Positions 1 to 7,439 of a stretch of 24,326 nucleotides of DNA are shown one piece after another (positions within the stretch are counted from its first letter, which is position 1; every line of letters starts with the position of its first letter). Below the pieces are notes generated by a model. It saw only the letters and a program-made list of their open reading frames with translations. It ran no database searches and was not told where the DNA came from. A program made the position numbers and the translations under genes. This DNA comes from Akkermansiaceae bacterium UBA4589 (GTDB lineage: Bacteria; Verrucomicrobiota; Verrucomicrobiia; Verrucomicrobiales; Akkermansiaceae): contig DGJT01000008.1 of NCBI GenBank assembly GCA_002387565.1, forward strand, positions 1 through 24,326, given 5' to 3'.

Positions 1-1
1 T

Positions 2-697
2 AAAATGTTTAGTAAATTTTCTCACGAAATCACTATCGCAGCACGTGATGGCGGAGGAGATCCAGATATGAACCCACGCTTACGTACTGCCGTGGATGGA
101 GCTAAATCTCAATCCATGCCCAAGGATAATATCGAAAGAGCGATTAAAAAAGGCACCGGTGAGCTTGGTGGAGCTGCTATTCAAGAAATGGTTTATGAAG
201 GCTACGGCCCTAATGGTATTGCTATGCTCGTTGAGGTAGCTACAGATAATATCAATCGCTCAGCTGCTGAAACCCGTGTACTCTTTGCTAAAAATGGAGG
301 CAATATAGGCACTCCAGGTAGCGTGAATTATCTCTTTGAAAAGAAAGGCGAAGTCCGTATCCAAGAGCATAATTTCAGCGAAGATGAACTGATGGAAATT
401 GCTCTTGAAGCAGATGCCGAAGACTGTTTTATCAGCGAAGCAGATGAGCAAAGTGTGTTTATCTGCGAAGGCACGCAACTCAATGCAATGGCCAATGCGA
501 TTCGTGAGAAATTCACCCTCGTAGGTCAAAAAATCATCTCAGTGGCCACTACACCTGTTATTATCGAGGATATCGAAACTGCCAAAAAAGCCTTACATTT
601 ATATGAAATCCTCGACGATTATCCAGACACTATGAATGTGTTTACGAACTTTGAATTAGCCGACTCAGTCTTACAAGAGCTAGATGCTGCCGAATAA
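2..697 (+). CDS. yebC: YebC/PmpR family DNA-binding regulatory protein, 5' end cut by the window
   Basis: YebC/TACO1 family protein. Known members act as DNA-binding transcriptional regulators or as translation factors that relieve ribosome stalling. The frame is open to the first base, and the first residues (K-M-F-S-K-F) align with the family's internal KIFTKL-like segment. The ATG at 5 is therefore internal, and roughly 20 N-terminal residues (the usual basic GHSKW-like start) lie upstream of the window. Family hallmarks are visible: ARDGGGDPDMNPRLR, the MPKDNIERAIKKGTGE segment, the YEGYGPNG motif, then NRSAAETR and GSVNYLFEKKG. The C-terminal two domains look complete. It is followed after 38 nt by rho in the same direction. 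The family assignment is firm; whether it regulates transcription or aids translation here cannot be told. Confidence 0.95.
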   Translation, partial: KMFSKFSHEITIAARDGGGDPDMNPRLRTAVDGAKSQSMPKDNIERAIKKGTGELGGAAIQEMVYEGYGPNGIAMLVEVATDNINRSAAETRVLFAKNGGNIGTPGSVNYLFEKKGEVRIQEHNFSEDELMEIALEADAEDCFISEADEQSVFICEGTQLNAMANAIREKFTLVGQKIISVATTPVIIEDIETAKKALHLYEILDDYPDTMNVFTNFELADSVLQELDAAE

Positions 698-735
698 CCT
701 ACGTGATAAGGTCACTTAATTAACTAACTTTTTTT

Positions 736-2067
736 ATGTCAGAAGAATCTTCACGCCCTGCGTCTCAAAAACAACCTCAGCGCAAACGCCCTCAACATCA
801 AAACAATGGAGGAAAGCGCTCGAATCATAACCGACGCCCTAATCATAAACGCCCCCGCAACAATGGTGGTGGATCTAAACCTATTATCTATTTAACCCAA
901 GACCAACTCCAAGGCGAACCTACTCTTATAGAAGGTGTCTTATTTATCAATAGCAAAGGTTGTGGGCTGTTACGTCTTGCACAAAATAATTTTGGCGAAC
1001 AAGCTAACGATCCCGTCATACCGCCAGACCTAATCAAAGAACACGGACTCAGACCTGGTTTCTATATCAAGGCAATAGCCAAAAAAGCTCCACAAAGTCT
1101 GCAAGTCATTAGTATCGAAAGTATTAATGACGAAAGTAAATTAGATATCGATAATCTACCTATCTTTGAAGAGTTACGTGCTATCAATCCTAATAAGAAG
1201 TTCACCTTTGAAACCACGAGTGACAAGTACAGCACTCGCGTACTCGATATCATAGCACCTGTAGGTAAAGGGCAACGTGGACTCATCGTAGCTCCACCTC
1301 GCTCAGGCAAAACATCACTTCTTTTAGATTTAGCAGAAGCCATTGAAACTAATTACAGTGATGACTGTGCCTTACTCATTCTCCTCGTTGATGAGAGACC
1401 AGAGGAAGTGACTGAATTTAAACGCCAATTCCCTAATGCTGAGATTTACGCTAGTTCTAATGATGATAACGCACAAAAACATGCCCAAGTCGCTGAGCTG
1501 TGTATCGAACGTGGCAAGCGTCTTGTAGAACAAGGCAAGGATGCTTTAATCCTCATGGACTCTATCACCCGTTTAGCTCGCGCTTACAACCAAATGCTCT
1601 CTAGTGGCAATAAAAACCAAGGCAACCGTGGCAATAACGGCCGTGGCGGCCGAGGTATCCAAAGTGGTGGTATTATGGTCGGCGCACTAGAAACACCTAG
1701 ACGACTTTTTGCTGCTGCACGTAATACACAAGAAGCTGGTTCACTCACTATTTTAGCTACAGCACTTGTGCAAACTAACTCACGTGCTGATGAAGCTATA
1801 TTCCAAGAGTTTAAAGGGACAGGTAACATGGAGCTCGTGCTTGATAGGCAGATTGCCGAGCAGTATATCTTCCCAGCTGTAGATATTCTAAAATCTGGCA
1901 CACGTCGTGAGGAACTCCTCCTCGCAGAAATCCATTGCGATAAAATATCCCGTATCCGCAAAGGGCTATCAGGCAATCGCCACCCAGCTGATGCACTGGA
2001 AAAATTCCTCTTTTTCATCAAAAGGTTTCCCAATAACAATCAAATGCTCTTAGAAATTAAGAGCTAA
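736..2067 (+). CDS. rho: Transcription termination factor Rho with Asn/Gly/Arg-rich N-terminus and insert
   Basis: Hexameric RNA-dependent ATPase/helicase that ends transcription. 443 residues against about 419 in E. coli. Residues 1-47 form a basic, Asn/Gly/Arg-rich low-complexity tail. The cold-shock-like primary RNA-binding domain follows (about 48-125), then the ATPase core. Walker A is APPRSGKTS (186-194) and Walker B is LILMDS (271-276, D275). The R-loop/catalytic region EFKGTGNMEL lies at 358-367. Between ARAYN (281-285) and the Q-loop SGG (310-312) there is a Gly/Asn/Arg-rich insert (about 288-308) that E. coli Rho lacks; it sits beside the secondary RNA-binding site in the central pore. 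No Shine-Dalgarno precedes the ATG, only a T-run. RsmB follows after 4 nt, so they are probably co-transcribed. Identification is certain; the role of the insert is unknown. Confidence 0.98.
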   Translation: MSEESSRPASQKQPQRKRPQHQNNGGKRSNHNRRPNHKRPRNNGGGSKPIIYLTQDQLQGEPTLIEGVLFINSKGCGLLRLAQNNFGEQANDPVIPPDLIKEHGLRPGFYIKAIAKKAPQSLQVISIESINDESKLDIDNLPIFEELRAINPNKKFTFETTSDKYSTRVLDIIAPVGKGQRGLIVAPPRSGKTSLLLDLAEAIETNYSDDCALLILLVDERPEEVTEFKRQFPNAEIYASSNDDNAQKHAQVAELCIERGKRLVEQGKDALILMDSITRLARAYNQMLSSGNKNQGNRGNNGRGGRGIQSGGIMVGALETPRRLFAAARNTQEAGSLTILATALVQTNSRADEAIFQEFKGTGNMELVLDRQIAEQYIFPAVDILKSGTRREELLLAEIHCDKISRIRKGLSGNRHPADALEKFLFFIKRFPNNNQMLLEIKS

Positions 2068-2071
2068 ATAT

Positions 2072-3337
2072 ATGAGCAAAACCCAAGCCAAGAATGCACG
2101 ACGTGCTACTATTTCCGCTCTAAGAGCCTGGTCAAAAGGCCATGACTACGCAGAAACCCTCGTTGAGCGTCACGCACAACGCAACCAACTCAGCGGCGAA
2201 GATAGAGCCTTGTTCAACAACCTCTTGCTCACCACATTACGCAATTTAAATCTCCTCGATTTTTGGATTAAAAAGTTACGCCGTGAAAAACTCGATTTTG
2301 AGACTCGTGATATTTTGCGTGTAGGGTTAGCTCAGCTGTTTATCCTCAATATTGCAGAACACGCAGCTATTTTTGAGACTGTTAATTGCTCTAAGCCACG
2401 CACCAGAGGTCTCATCAATGCTATTCTACGTAATGCGCAACGCAAAAAAGCTGATTTGCTATCAAGCGCCCAAGAGCAGACCCCTGACATCCTCTATTCT
2501 TGCCCTGCATGGCTGTATAAAAAATGGAGTTCACAACTAGGAGAATCTGCCACCATTAAATTACTTAAATGGCAGCAAAAACCAGCGCCTACCTACTTGC
2601 GCCTCAATACCATTAAACTGACTAAGCAAGATATAGCCGAGCTTGGTGGTGATGAACAAGTCAAAGCCGTAGGTGATGATTACCCGCATTTTTATGAATG
2701 GAAAGGCCGTGGATTACCCAAAGAGCTACTCGCTGATGGCAGCTGCTATATCCAAGATCCTAGCACCTATAACGCCATACGCCTCCTCAATCCCAAAGCA
2801 GGCGAAAAAATCCTCGACGCTTGCGCAGCACCAGGTGGCAAGACATCACTCATAGCCGCTCTTAGTGACAACCAAGCCAAAATCACAATTACTGATTTGG
2901 AGAAAAAAATCCCACGCCTCGAATCCAACCTCGTGCGTCTTGGCGTCACCGATTTTAAATCTCATGTCCATGACTGGTTAGCTCCAGCACCTACAGAATG
3001 GCAAGGTCAATTTGATGCTATCCTCCTCGATGTTCCTTGTTCAAATACAGGTGTATTACGTCGCCGTTTAGATGCTCGTTGGAGATTACGTGCTAGCGAC
3101 ATTGAAAACCTTGTGAGTATCCAAGCGCAAATTTTTGCCAATGCCCTCGCCTGCCTCAAAGCAGGAGGACGTATCGTCTACTCGACTTGCTCTATTGATA
3201 ACGAGGAAAACCAAGAACAAATCCAGCGCTTTCTCAAGCAATACCCGCAACTCACGCTTGTGGAAGAGCATAGCACCAGACCAGACCTCGATGCTATCGA
3301 TGGTAGCTACGCTGCTGTATTGCAAGTGAACAGTTAA
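2072..3337 (+). CDS. rsmB: 16S rRNA (cytosine-967-C5)-methyltransferase (RsmB/Sun)
   Basis: SAM-dependent RNA methyltransferase of the NOL1/NOP2/Sun family; RsmB makes m5C967 in 16S rRNA. 421 residues. Residues 5-130 are a NusB-like helical RNA-binding domain, which separates RsmB from RsmF-type enzymes. The Rossmann methyltransferase domain follows, with the SAM-binding motif DACAAPGGKT (249-258), the LDVPCSNTGVLRR block (319-331; Cys323 is the release cysteine) and YSTCSIDNEEN (370-380; Cys373 is the expected catalytic nucleophile). Both cysteines are present, so the enzyme should be active. It starts 4 nt after the rho stop, without a Shine-Dalgarno, which suggests translational coupling or simple co-transcription. 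The exact target base is inferred from domain architecture. Confidence 0.93.
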   Translation: MSKTQAKNARRATISALRAWSKGHDYAETLVERHAQRNQLSGEDRALFNNLLLTTLRNLNLLDFWIKKLRREKLDFETRDILRVGLAQLFILNIAEHAAIFETVNCSKPRTRGLINAILRNAQRKKADLLSSAQEQTPDILYSCPAWLYKKWSSQLGESATIKLLKWQQKPAPTYLRLNTIKLTKQDIAELGGDEQVKAVGDDYPHFYEWKGRGLPKELLADGSCYIQDPSTYNAIRLLNPKAGEKILDACAAPGGKTSLIAALSDNQAKITITDLEKKIPRLESNLVRLGVTDFKSHVHDWLAPAPTEWQGQFDAILLDVPCSNTGVLRRRLDARWRLRASDIENLVSIQAQIFANALACLKAGGRIVYSTCSIDNEENQEQIQRFLKQYPQLTLVEEHSTRPDLDAIDGSYAAVLQVNS

Positions 3338-3347
3338 GAGTGAATAA

Positions 3348-3434
3348 TGAAAAGTGACTAGTTAAAACTCTATGGTGAATAGCTGCTTAACTTTTCACCT
3401 TAGACTCATTCAGCAACTCCTGTAGTTCCTACAG
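3348..3434. repeat. Inverted repeat and small hairpin after rsmB
   Basis: The 3338-3463 gap holds an 8-bp inverted repeat, TGAAAAGT (3348-3355) with ACTTTTCA (3390-3397), and a compact hairpin CTGTAG-TTC-CTACAG (3420-3434). There is no T-run, so this is not a classical terminator. The words AGTGAATA and TGAAAA recur at 11851-11902, another inverted repeat, so the two sites may be decayed copies of one simple repeat. Function is unknown. Confidence 0.35.
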
Positions 3435-3463
3435 TTCCTCAAACACTTACATTAAATTAAGCC

Positions 3464-4268
3464 ATGTTTCCCATTATTTCAAGTTGGCTTGCTATCATTC
3501 TGACTTTTGTCGGGTTTTACCCTTATATTAAATCCATTTTACAAGGTGATACCAAACCTCACTTGTTCTCATGGATTATGGGGCTGTCGCAAGTCTAGTG
3601 ATAATGAACCCGTTAGTTAATTTTGCCATAAGTAAGAAGTGACCGCTAGCGTGTATAGACATACCGCTAAGAGAACGACACAGCTTATGACAAAATGAAC
3701 AACGGTTAGCTACACTCAATTTCAAATCAATTTTGTTGATTTGAAGAAATTTTAAAACTTTGATTAAAATGGTCATGATTAATAGACTTGCAACAGTCCC
3801 ATTATCTGGAGCCTCAGTACTATTGTTGTGTATTTTGCCCAAGTCAAAGATGGTGGTGGCATGGGTGCTTATTCAACAGGTATTACCGCATTGATTACCC
3901 TTTATATTGCTTGCTTAGCTTACAAGGTACAGCTCAAGAGCTCTATTAAACCTATGGATTGGGTTTGCCTAATACTGGCTCTGAGTTCCATTCCTCTATG
4001 GTACATCACCAGCTCGCCACTCATCGCTGTGATTATTCTGACCACAGTTGATACGATTGGCTTTATCCCCACCTATCGCAAGGCTCACGCTGAACCATTT
4101 GATGAAAGCCCCCTCTTCTATGGCTTATTCACTATCAGAAACTTATTTGCTATCTTTGCCTTAGAGCATTTATCGACCACCACTATTTTATTCCCCTTAG
4201 TGACAGGTATCTTCTGCATACCTTTAATTATTATGATAACAATAAGGCGTAAGTCTTGCAGTCCATAG
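3464..4268 (+). pseudogene. PQ-loop-like multi-TM membrane protein gene, broken by a 221-bp insertion
   Basis: The 5' fragment starts at ATG 3464 and reads MFPIISSWLAIILTFVGF before running into the insertion and stopping at 3599. The 3' fragment (in frame from 3806, open to 4268) carries the other membrane helices. Removing 3580-3800 plus one copy of the duplicated ATTAT restores one uninterrupted frame of 192 residues, reading SWIIWSLSTIVVYFAQ across the junction. Two similar segments (FYPYIKSILQGDTKPH and IGFIPTYRKAHAEPFDES) sit at the ends of predicted helices, as in PQ-loop/SemiSWEET-type proteins, with PY and PT in place of PQ. Substrate is unknown. The gene as it stands is almost surely inactive. 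The 3' fragment could begin at GTG 3828, but that would lack the first repeat. Confidence 0.85.
3580..3800. mobile_element. 221-bp miniature inverted-repeat element, non-autonomous, with 5-bp target duplication
   Basis: Ends are an 18-bp imperfect inverted repeat: GGGGCTGTCGCAAGTCTA (3580-3597) and, read from the other strand, GGGACTGTTGCAAGTCTA (3783-3800), 16 of 18 identical. Both sides are flanked by ATTAT (3575-3579 and 3801-3805), a target duplication. Inside are a second long imperfect inverted repeat (3607-3632 with 3684-3707) and a perfect 10-bp hairpin TTCAAATCAA/TTGATTTGAA (3721-3730/3736-3745, loop TTTTG). No transposase is encoded, so it would need one in trans. The CTGTTGCAA core recalls ends of IS6- and IS5-type elements, but the 5-bp duplication does not match IS6 (8 bp), so no family is assigned. 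Confidence 0.9.
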
Positions 4269-4303
4269 TCTTCAAAATGTTGAAAACTATAATAAATTAG
4301 GTT

Positions 4304-4705
4304 TTACCCTTGGCGAAGTATAGTAAAGTCTTTTAGTCGGTTTTCCTTGTCGTAAACGACTTCAACAATTGTTTTATTTTGATCACTTACAGCACCTTCT
4401 ATAGGGTTAGTAAGAGTTTCAGATATACCAAGTGTATAAACGGCAGCAGCTCCATATCCTAGACCTCTAAAAAGTTTTGCACCTGAACTATGCCCTGGCT
4501 CGAATGCATAAACTTCGACTAAATCGCCTTGTGAATTTTTTGATGATTCTATGGGTTGTCCAAATTCAGATTGTATAATAGATTTTCTTTGGTTTTCCTT
4601 AAGTATGCTCATATCTTTTTTGGATGGCAATTTTGAAACCTTAGAAATTGAACATGAGAAAGTGAATGTAATGAGTATCAGAGCAATAATTGTATGTATT
4701 TTCAT
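4304..4705 (-). CDS. Small putative lipoprotein, BamE/SmpA-like fold possible
   Basis: 133 residues. The N-terminus is a signal peptide (basic start, hydrophobic IIALILITFTF) ending at Cys18 in the context TFSC, a non-classical lipobox, so lipidation is likely but not sure. The segment from about 30 to 75 (KENQRKSIIQSEFGQPIESS, then a VEVYAFEPG strand) resembles the helix-turn-strand start of SmpA/BamE-type and related outer-membrane lipoproteins. A Gly/Ala-rich stretch follows (GLGYGAAAVYTLGISE), then NPIEGAV and a final strand pair. This layout is seen in many uncharacterised envelope lipoproteins. It is convergent with the broken PQ-loop gene. No specific function can be assigned. Confidence 0.75.
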   Translation of the reverse strand: MKIHTIIALILITFTFSCSISKVSKLPSKKDMSILKENQRKSIIQSEFGQPIESSKNSQGDLVEVYAFEPGHSSGAKLFRGLGYGAAAVYTLGISETLTNPIEGAVSDQNKTIVEVVYDKENRLKDFTILRQG

Positions 4706-4715
4706 AGAGAAAATA

Positions 4716-4744
4716 GGCTAGTGGATGCCACTTTACCTGTCAAG
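4716..4744 (-). promoter_or_regulatory. Possible sigma-70-type promoter for the small lipoprotein
   Basis: On the minus strand, TTGACA (4739-4744) is a perfect -35 box. With 17-bp spacing the -10 position reads TAGCCT (4716-4721), a weak match. It lies just upstream of the lipoprotein start at 4705, which would leave a very short leader. Plausible but weak. Confidence 0.3.
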
Positions 4745-4771
4745 GCGATTGAGCTTTTTTAAAAAAACAAT

Positions 4772-5155
4772 CTAAATTAAAAACCAGATGGCGGTGATGA
4801 GGGCGGCTCCACCTAAACTAATAGCTACAGCCATGGTAAGAAATGTTTTAGATGAAGTCAGATTTACATGATGTTCACTACGCTCTTGAAGCACTTTTAT
4901 TGAGCGATTATGGGCTAACCATATCAGCAACACGCCTAATAGGATAAATAGTGTCGCTATCAATTTAGGCACCCATGCAGGTTCTACTTTGTTAAAAATG
5001 GCCTGAAAGCCTAGACCTAAACCTATGGCTGCAAAAGCCGTTCGACCCCAACCTGCAAAATTACGCTCATTGGCAAGCAATGTTCTGTCTTCGGCAAAGT
5101 CGGTTCTTTCTTCTGCTAATTTTTGTGATGAGGCGGCGTCTTTTTTGTTCATCAT
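4772..5155 (-). CDS. DUF202 (YidH-like) inner-membrane protein
   Basis: 127 residues. The signature EDRTLLANERNFAGWGRTAFAAIGLGL (about 22-48) matches the DUF202 core D-R-T-x-L-A-x-E-R-T-x-x-A-x-x-R-T. Three hydrophobic segments follow: about 40-55, 67-85 (KLIATLFILLGVLLIWLA) and 105-127 (FLTMAVAISLGGAALITAIW). The family is small, three-helix and of unknown function. It lies 16 nt downstream of the flavoprotein gene on the same strand and is probably in its operon. The start could be the first or second Met (MM-N-K-K). Family call is firm. Confidence 0.9.
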   Translation of the reverse strand: MMNKKDAASSQKLAEERTDFAEDRTLLANERNFAGWGRTAFAAIGLGLGFQAIFNKVEPAWVPKLIATLFILLGVLLIWLAHNRSIKVLQERSEHHVNLTSSKTFLTMAVAISLGGAALITAIWFLI

Positions 5156-5171
5156 GGGGATAAGTGTAACG

Positions 5172-6437
5172 TTAAATTGAGCCGTTGGCTATAGCTTTAG
5201 CAGCTAGATGAGCGCCAGTCCAAGCATTTTGAAAGTTGAAGCCCCCTGTAATGCCGTCAATATCAAGGACTTCGCCTGAAAAATACAGCCCTTGATGCTG
5301 CTTGCTCTCGCAGGTTTTAGGGTTGATGTCTTTAAGCTGAACTCCTCCGCAGGTGACAAACTCATCTTTGTTGATACTTTTTCCGTTGGCACGGAACTGC
5401 CCTTGTTTGAGTTGTTTGATGAGTTCTTGTAGTTGTGCTTTGCTCAATTGAGCCCAGGTGTCATCCTCTGTGATACCTGCCGCTTCTACCAACTTTTCCC
5501 AAAGGCGACGTGGTAGTTCGCTAAATACTGAGCGTTTACAAATGAATCTCTTACCGTGTGCTGAGTGCTGTCTTTTGAACTCTTGTCTGAGTTGTTCCTC
5601 GCTGCGCGCGGGCACCCAATCTATCTGAATGTTAAATTGATAATCTAGCTCTGCTAGAGCTCTCGCGCCCCATGCTGATAGTTTGAGAATTGCTGGTCCA
5701 CTCATGCCCCAGTGGGTAATGAGTAGTGGTCCTGTTGCTTCGAGTTTTTGATTAAGAACCTTGACAGTTACATTATCTGCGCTCAAACCTGGCAAATCAT
5801 GAATACGTCTATCTGAGATATTAAAAGTAAACAACGATGGCACCGCCTCAATTAGCTCATACCCTAATTGCTCGGCAAGCTTTGCTCCAGCAGCTAGCCT
5901 AGTTCCACCTGTGGCTAGCATAAGATTCTTAGTCCTAAGTGTCTCCTCACGTGCCGTGAAGAGCTGAAACCTAGCCTCATCTTCCTGACCTTGTTCAAGC
6001 GCTTCTACCCAATCGACGCCATGCTTAATTTGCACCTCGATATGATGAAACTTGGCAGCATTCATCAGTGCTCGAATAATCGTTTGAGAATCATCTGATA
6101 CTGGAAACATTCTGCCATCCGCCTCAGTTTTGGTCTCCACATGATGTGAATCAAGCCAGTCAATCATGTCCTGCGGTTGGAACTGATGGAAAGCACCCAT
6201 GAGTGTTTTTTCTCCTCTGGGGTAATGTTTGATCAGCTCTCTTGGCTCAAAGCAAGCATGAGTCACATTACATCTACCTCCTCCAGATATTTTGACCTTA
6301 CCTAGCACCTGTGCTGTTTTTTCCAGAATCAAAATATTGAGTGGTTCGAGTCCTAATTGCTCTGCTTGTTCTGCCGTTTGAATAGCAGTAAAAAAACCTG
6401 CTGCGCCACCACCTACTACTATAAGGTCATATACCAT
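5172..6437 (-). CDS. NAD(P)/FAD-dependent oxidoreductase, YhiN/HI0933 (BaiN-like) family
   Basis: 421 residues of the HI0933/YhiN flavoprotein family. The N-terminal dinucleotide-binding motif is VVGGGAAGFF (7-16). The family signature KVKISGGGRCNVTH spans 47-60. GRMFPVSDDSQTI follows at about 108-120, then LATGGTRLAAG (second FAD contact). Near the C-terminus comes FSGEVLDIDGITGGFNFQNA, which is diagnostic of this group and closes the FAD site. Some relatives (BaiN/RdsA) reduce double bonds of steroid-like substrates, but most members have no known substrate, so no gene symbol is given. Start MVYDLIVVGG fits the family. A 51-residue membrane peptide lies 50 nt upstream and the DUF202 gene 16 nt downstream. 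Confidence 0.93.
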   Translation of the reverse strand: MVYDLIVVGGGAAGFFTAIQTAEQAEQLGLEPLNILILEKTAQVLGKVKISGGGRCNVTHACFEPRELIKHYPRGEKTLMGAFHQFQPQDMIDWLDSHHVETKTEADGRMFPVSDDSQTIIRALMNAAKFHHIEVQIKHGVDWVEALEQGQEDEARFQLFTAREETLRTKNLMLATGGTRLAAGAKLAEQLGYELIEAVPSLFTFNISDRRIHDLPGLSADNVTVKVLNQKLEATGPLLITHWGMSGPAILKLSAWGARALAELDYQFNIQIDWVPARSEEQLRQEFKRQHSAHGKRFICKRSVFSELPRRLWEKLVEAAGITEDDTWAQLSKAQLQELIKQLKQGQFRANGKSINKDEFVTCGGVQLKDINPKTCESKQHQGLYFSGEVLDIDGITGGFNFQNAWTGAHLAAKAIANGSI

Positions 6438-6487
6438 TGGCTAAAAAATGCGGTTTTAATGTTTAAAAAGCAAGACTCATTTACCAG

Positions 6488-6643
6488 TTATTTATAAATT
6501 TTCCACCATACAGAAAAGCAAAAAACAACCATGCAAGAAGCTATAGACTTAATAAACAGCATAGCTGTAGTTGAAACAAAGCTATCAAATAGTCCGCATA
6601 GAATAAGTACTGAGATAACAGCTAAAATAATAATGATTTTCAT
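6488..6643 (-). CDS. 51-residue hydrophobic small membrane protein
   Basis: A short frame in the gap between the DinB-like and YhiN-like genes. ATG is at 6643 (minus) and TAA at 6488. It begins MKIIIILAVISVLILCGLF, then has a short polar stretch (DSFVSTTAM) and a second hydrophobic run (CMVVFCFSVWW) ending KIYK. The pattern is two membrane helices or one signal anchor plus a helix, with positive charges at both ends. It starts 12 nt after the DinB-like stop and ends 50 nt before the YhiN-like start, so it fits a polycistronic message. No homologue is recognised. Composition and position support a real gene, but its small size leaves doubt. Confidence 0.5.
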   Translation of the reverse strand: MKIIIILAVISVLILCGLFDSFVSTTAMLFIKSIASCMVVFCFSVWWKIYK

Positions 6644-6655
6644 AAAACTTAAATT

Positions 6656-7207
6656 CTAGCTTAGCTTACGTTGCACTTGACGCGCTTGCTTCAAATGAAT
6701 TTTTAAATGAAAGACAAACATAGCTGACCATTGGTGCGCATTAAAATCACCAAAGAGCATATGTTGTGAGGTCTTGGTGTTTTTTAAATCGATATCAACT
6801 AATTCAGTTTCAATGAGTTTAGTAAAGCATAATACGGAAGCCTTGAAATCCTCCGTAATTTGGCTAGCATTTTTCTGCTCGCTAGGCATGACTTGCGCAC
6901 GTATCTCTTCTAGACTGGAAGCTTTAATATCTTTGCCATGAGCCAGTTGGGTGACGGTATGCTGAATCAATTCATTCACTTTGATGTTATGCTCTAAAAT
7001 CATGGCAATAGACCACTCTTGCATGTTTTTATTAACACCTACTGATTTAGGCACCCTCACTTGTTGATGCAACTGATTTTCATCAAATTCTTTGGCTATA
7101 TTAAGATAAGATTCTAATACCTTAGCTAACTCTGATTTCATATACTCTAAGCTCTGACAATTAAAGCGCCAACCTACAAATGCACGAATGGGAAGAGGTA
7201 ACATCAT
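6656..7207 (-). CDS. DinB-superfamily four-helix protein
   Basis: 183 residues, mainly amphipathic helices. The likely metal triad of DinB-like proteins can be placed at H73 (MILEHNI) and at H167 and H171 in the last helix (FVFHLKIHLKQ). FGDFNAHQWSAMF just before it is typical of the DUF1569/DinB_2-type branch. Related proteins include metal-dependent thiol transferases (bacillithiol/mycothiol S-transferases), but that activity is not established for this branch. The ORF begins MMLPLPIRAF; Met23 (MKSELAKVL) is an alternative start. It is the first gene of a minus-strand run with the 51-residue membrane peptide and the YhiN-like flavoprotein. Upstream lies the TA-flanked miniature element at 7244-7439. 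Confidence 0.75.
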   Translation of the reverse strand: MMLPLPIRAFVGWRFNCQSLEYMKSELAKVLESYLNIAKEFDENQLHQQVRVPKSVGVNKNMQEWSIAMILEHNIKVNELIQHTVTQLAHGKDIKASSLEEIRAQVMPSEQKNASQITEDFKASVLCFTKLIETELVDIDLKNTKTSQHMLFGDFNAHQWSAMFVFHLKIHLKQARQVQRKLS

Positions 7208-7243
7208 AAACTAATGGATAACATATGCTTAAAATAACTCAAC

Positions 7244-7439
7244 TAAATGATTCAAGTTTAGATGAGGTAATTATTTACTAAGCAACTTTAAGACGGGTAG
7301 CGTTGAGACTGCAACCCTTCCTTATAACGAAGTTATGCTATCCGCAGAGCATGAAGCGTAGCGATAGGATAATTAAGACATTCATGAGCACCACGACAGT
7401 GCGCAGTAAATCAGCTCCTCGCTAAAATCGAATTATTTA
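7244..7439. mobile_element. 196-bp TA-flanked miniature inverted-repeat element, copy A
   Basis: The ends form an imperfect inverted repeat: AAATGATTCAAGTTTAGATG onward (7245-7267) and, on the other strand, AAATAATTCGATTTTAGCG onward (7417-7438), about 18 of 23 matching. Both ends are bounded by TA, as expected of Tc1/mariner/IS630-type insertion. A second copy at 11162-11260 shares 38 of 43 left-end bases and an identical 27-bp right end (7413-7439). The interior holds a hairpin ATAAC-GAA-GTTAT (7324-7336) and GCAGAGC (7344-7350) ... AGGATAAT (7366-7373), words also found in the tRNA-linked units. No protein is encoded. Its right end supplies the last Lys codon and stop of the neighbouring lipoprotein gene. 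Confidence 0.75.

Noticed and set aside
3580..3800. Assignment of the element to the IS6 (IS26-like) family from the CTGTTGCAA core
   Set aside because: The target duplication is 5 bp, not 8, and there is no transposase. The shared core alone is too short.
3576..3842. 88-codon minus-strand frame across the 221-bp element
   Set aside because: It spans both terminal repeats and the flanking gene, has no recognisable domain and is most likely a chance frame in the inserted DNA. It does not resemble a transposase.
4263..4284. Hairpin between the convergent PQ-loop fragment and the small lipoprotein
   Set aside because: The stem is short with a mismatch, and no T-run follows on either strand, so a terminator call is not supported.
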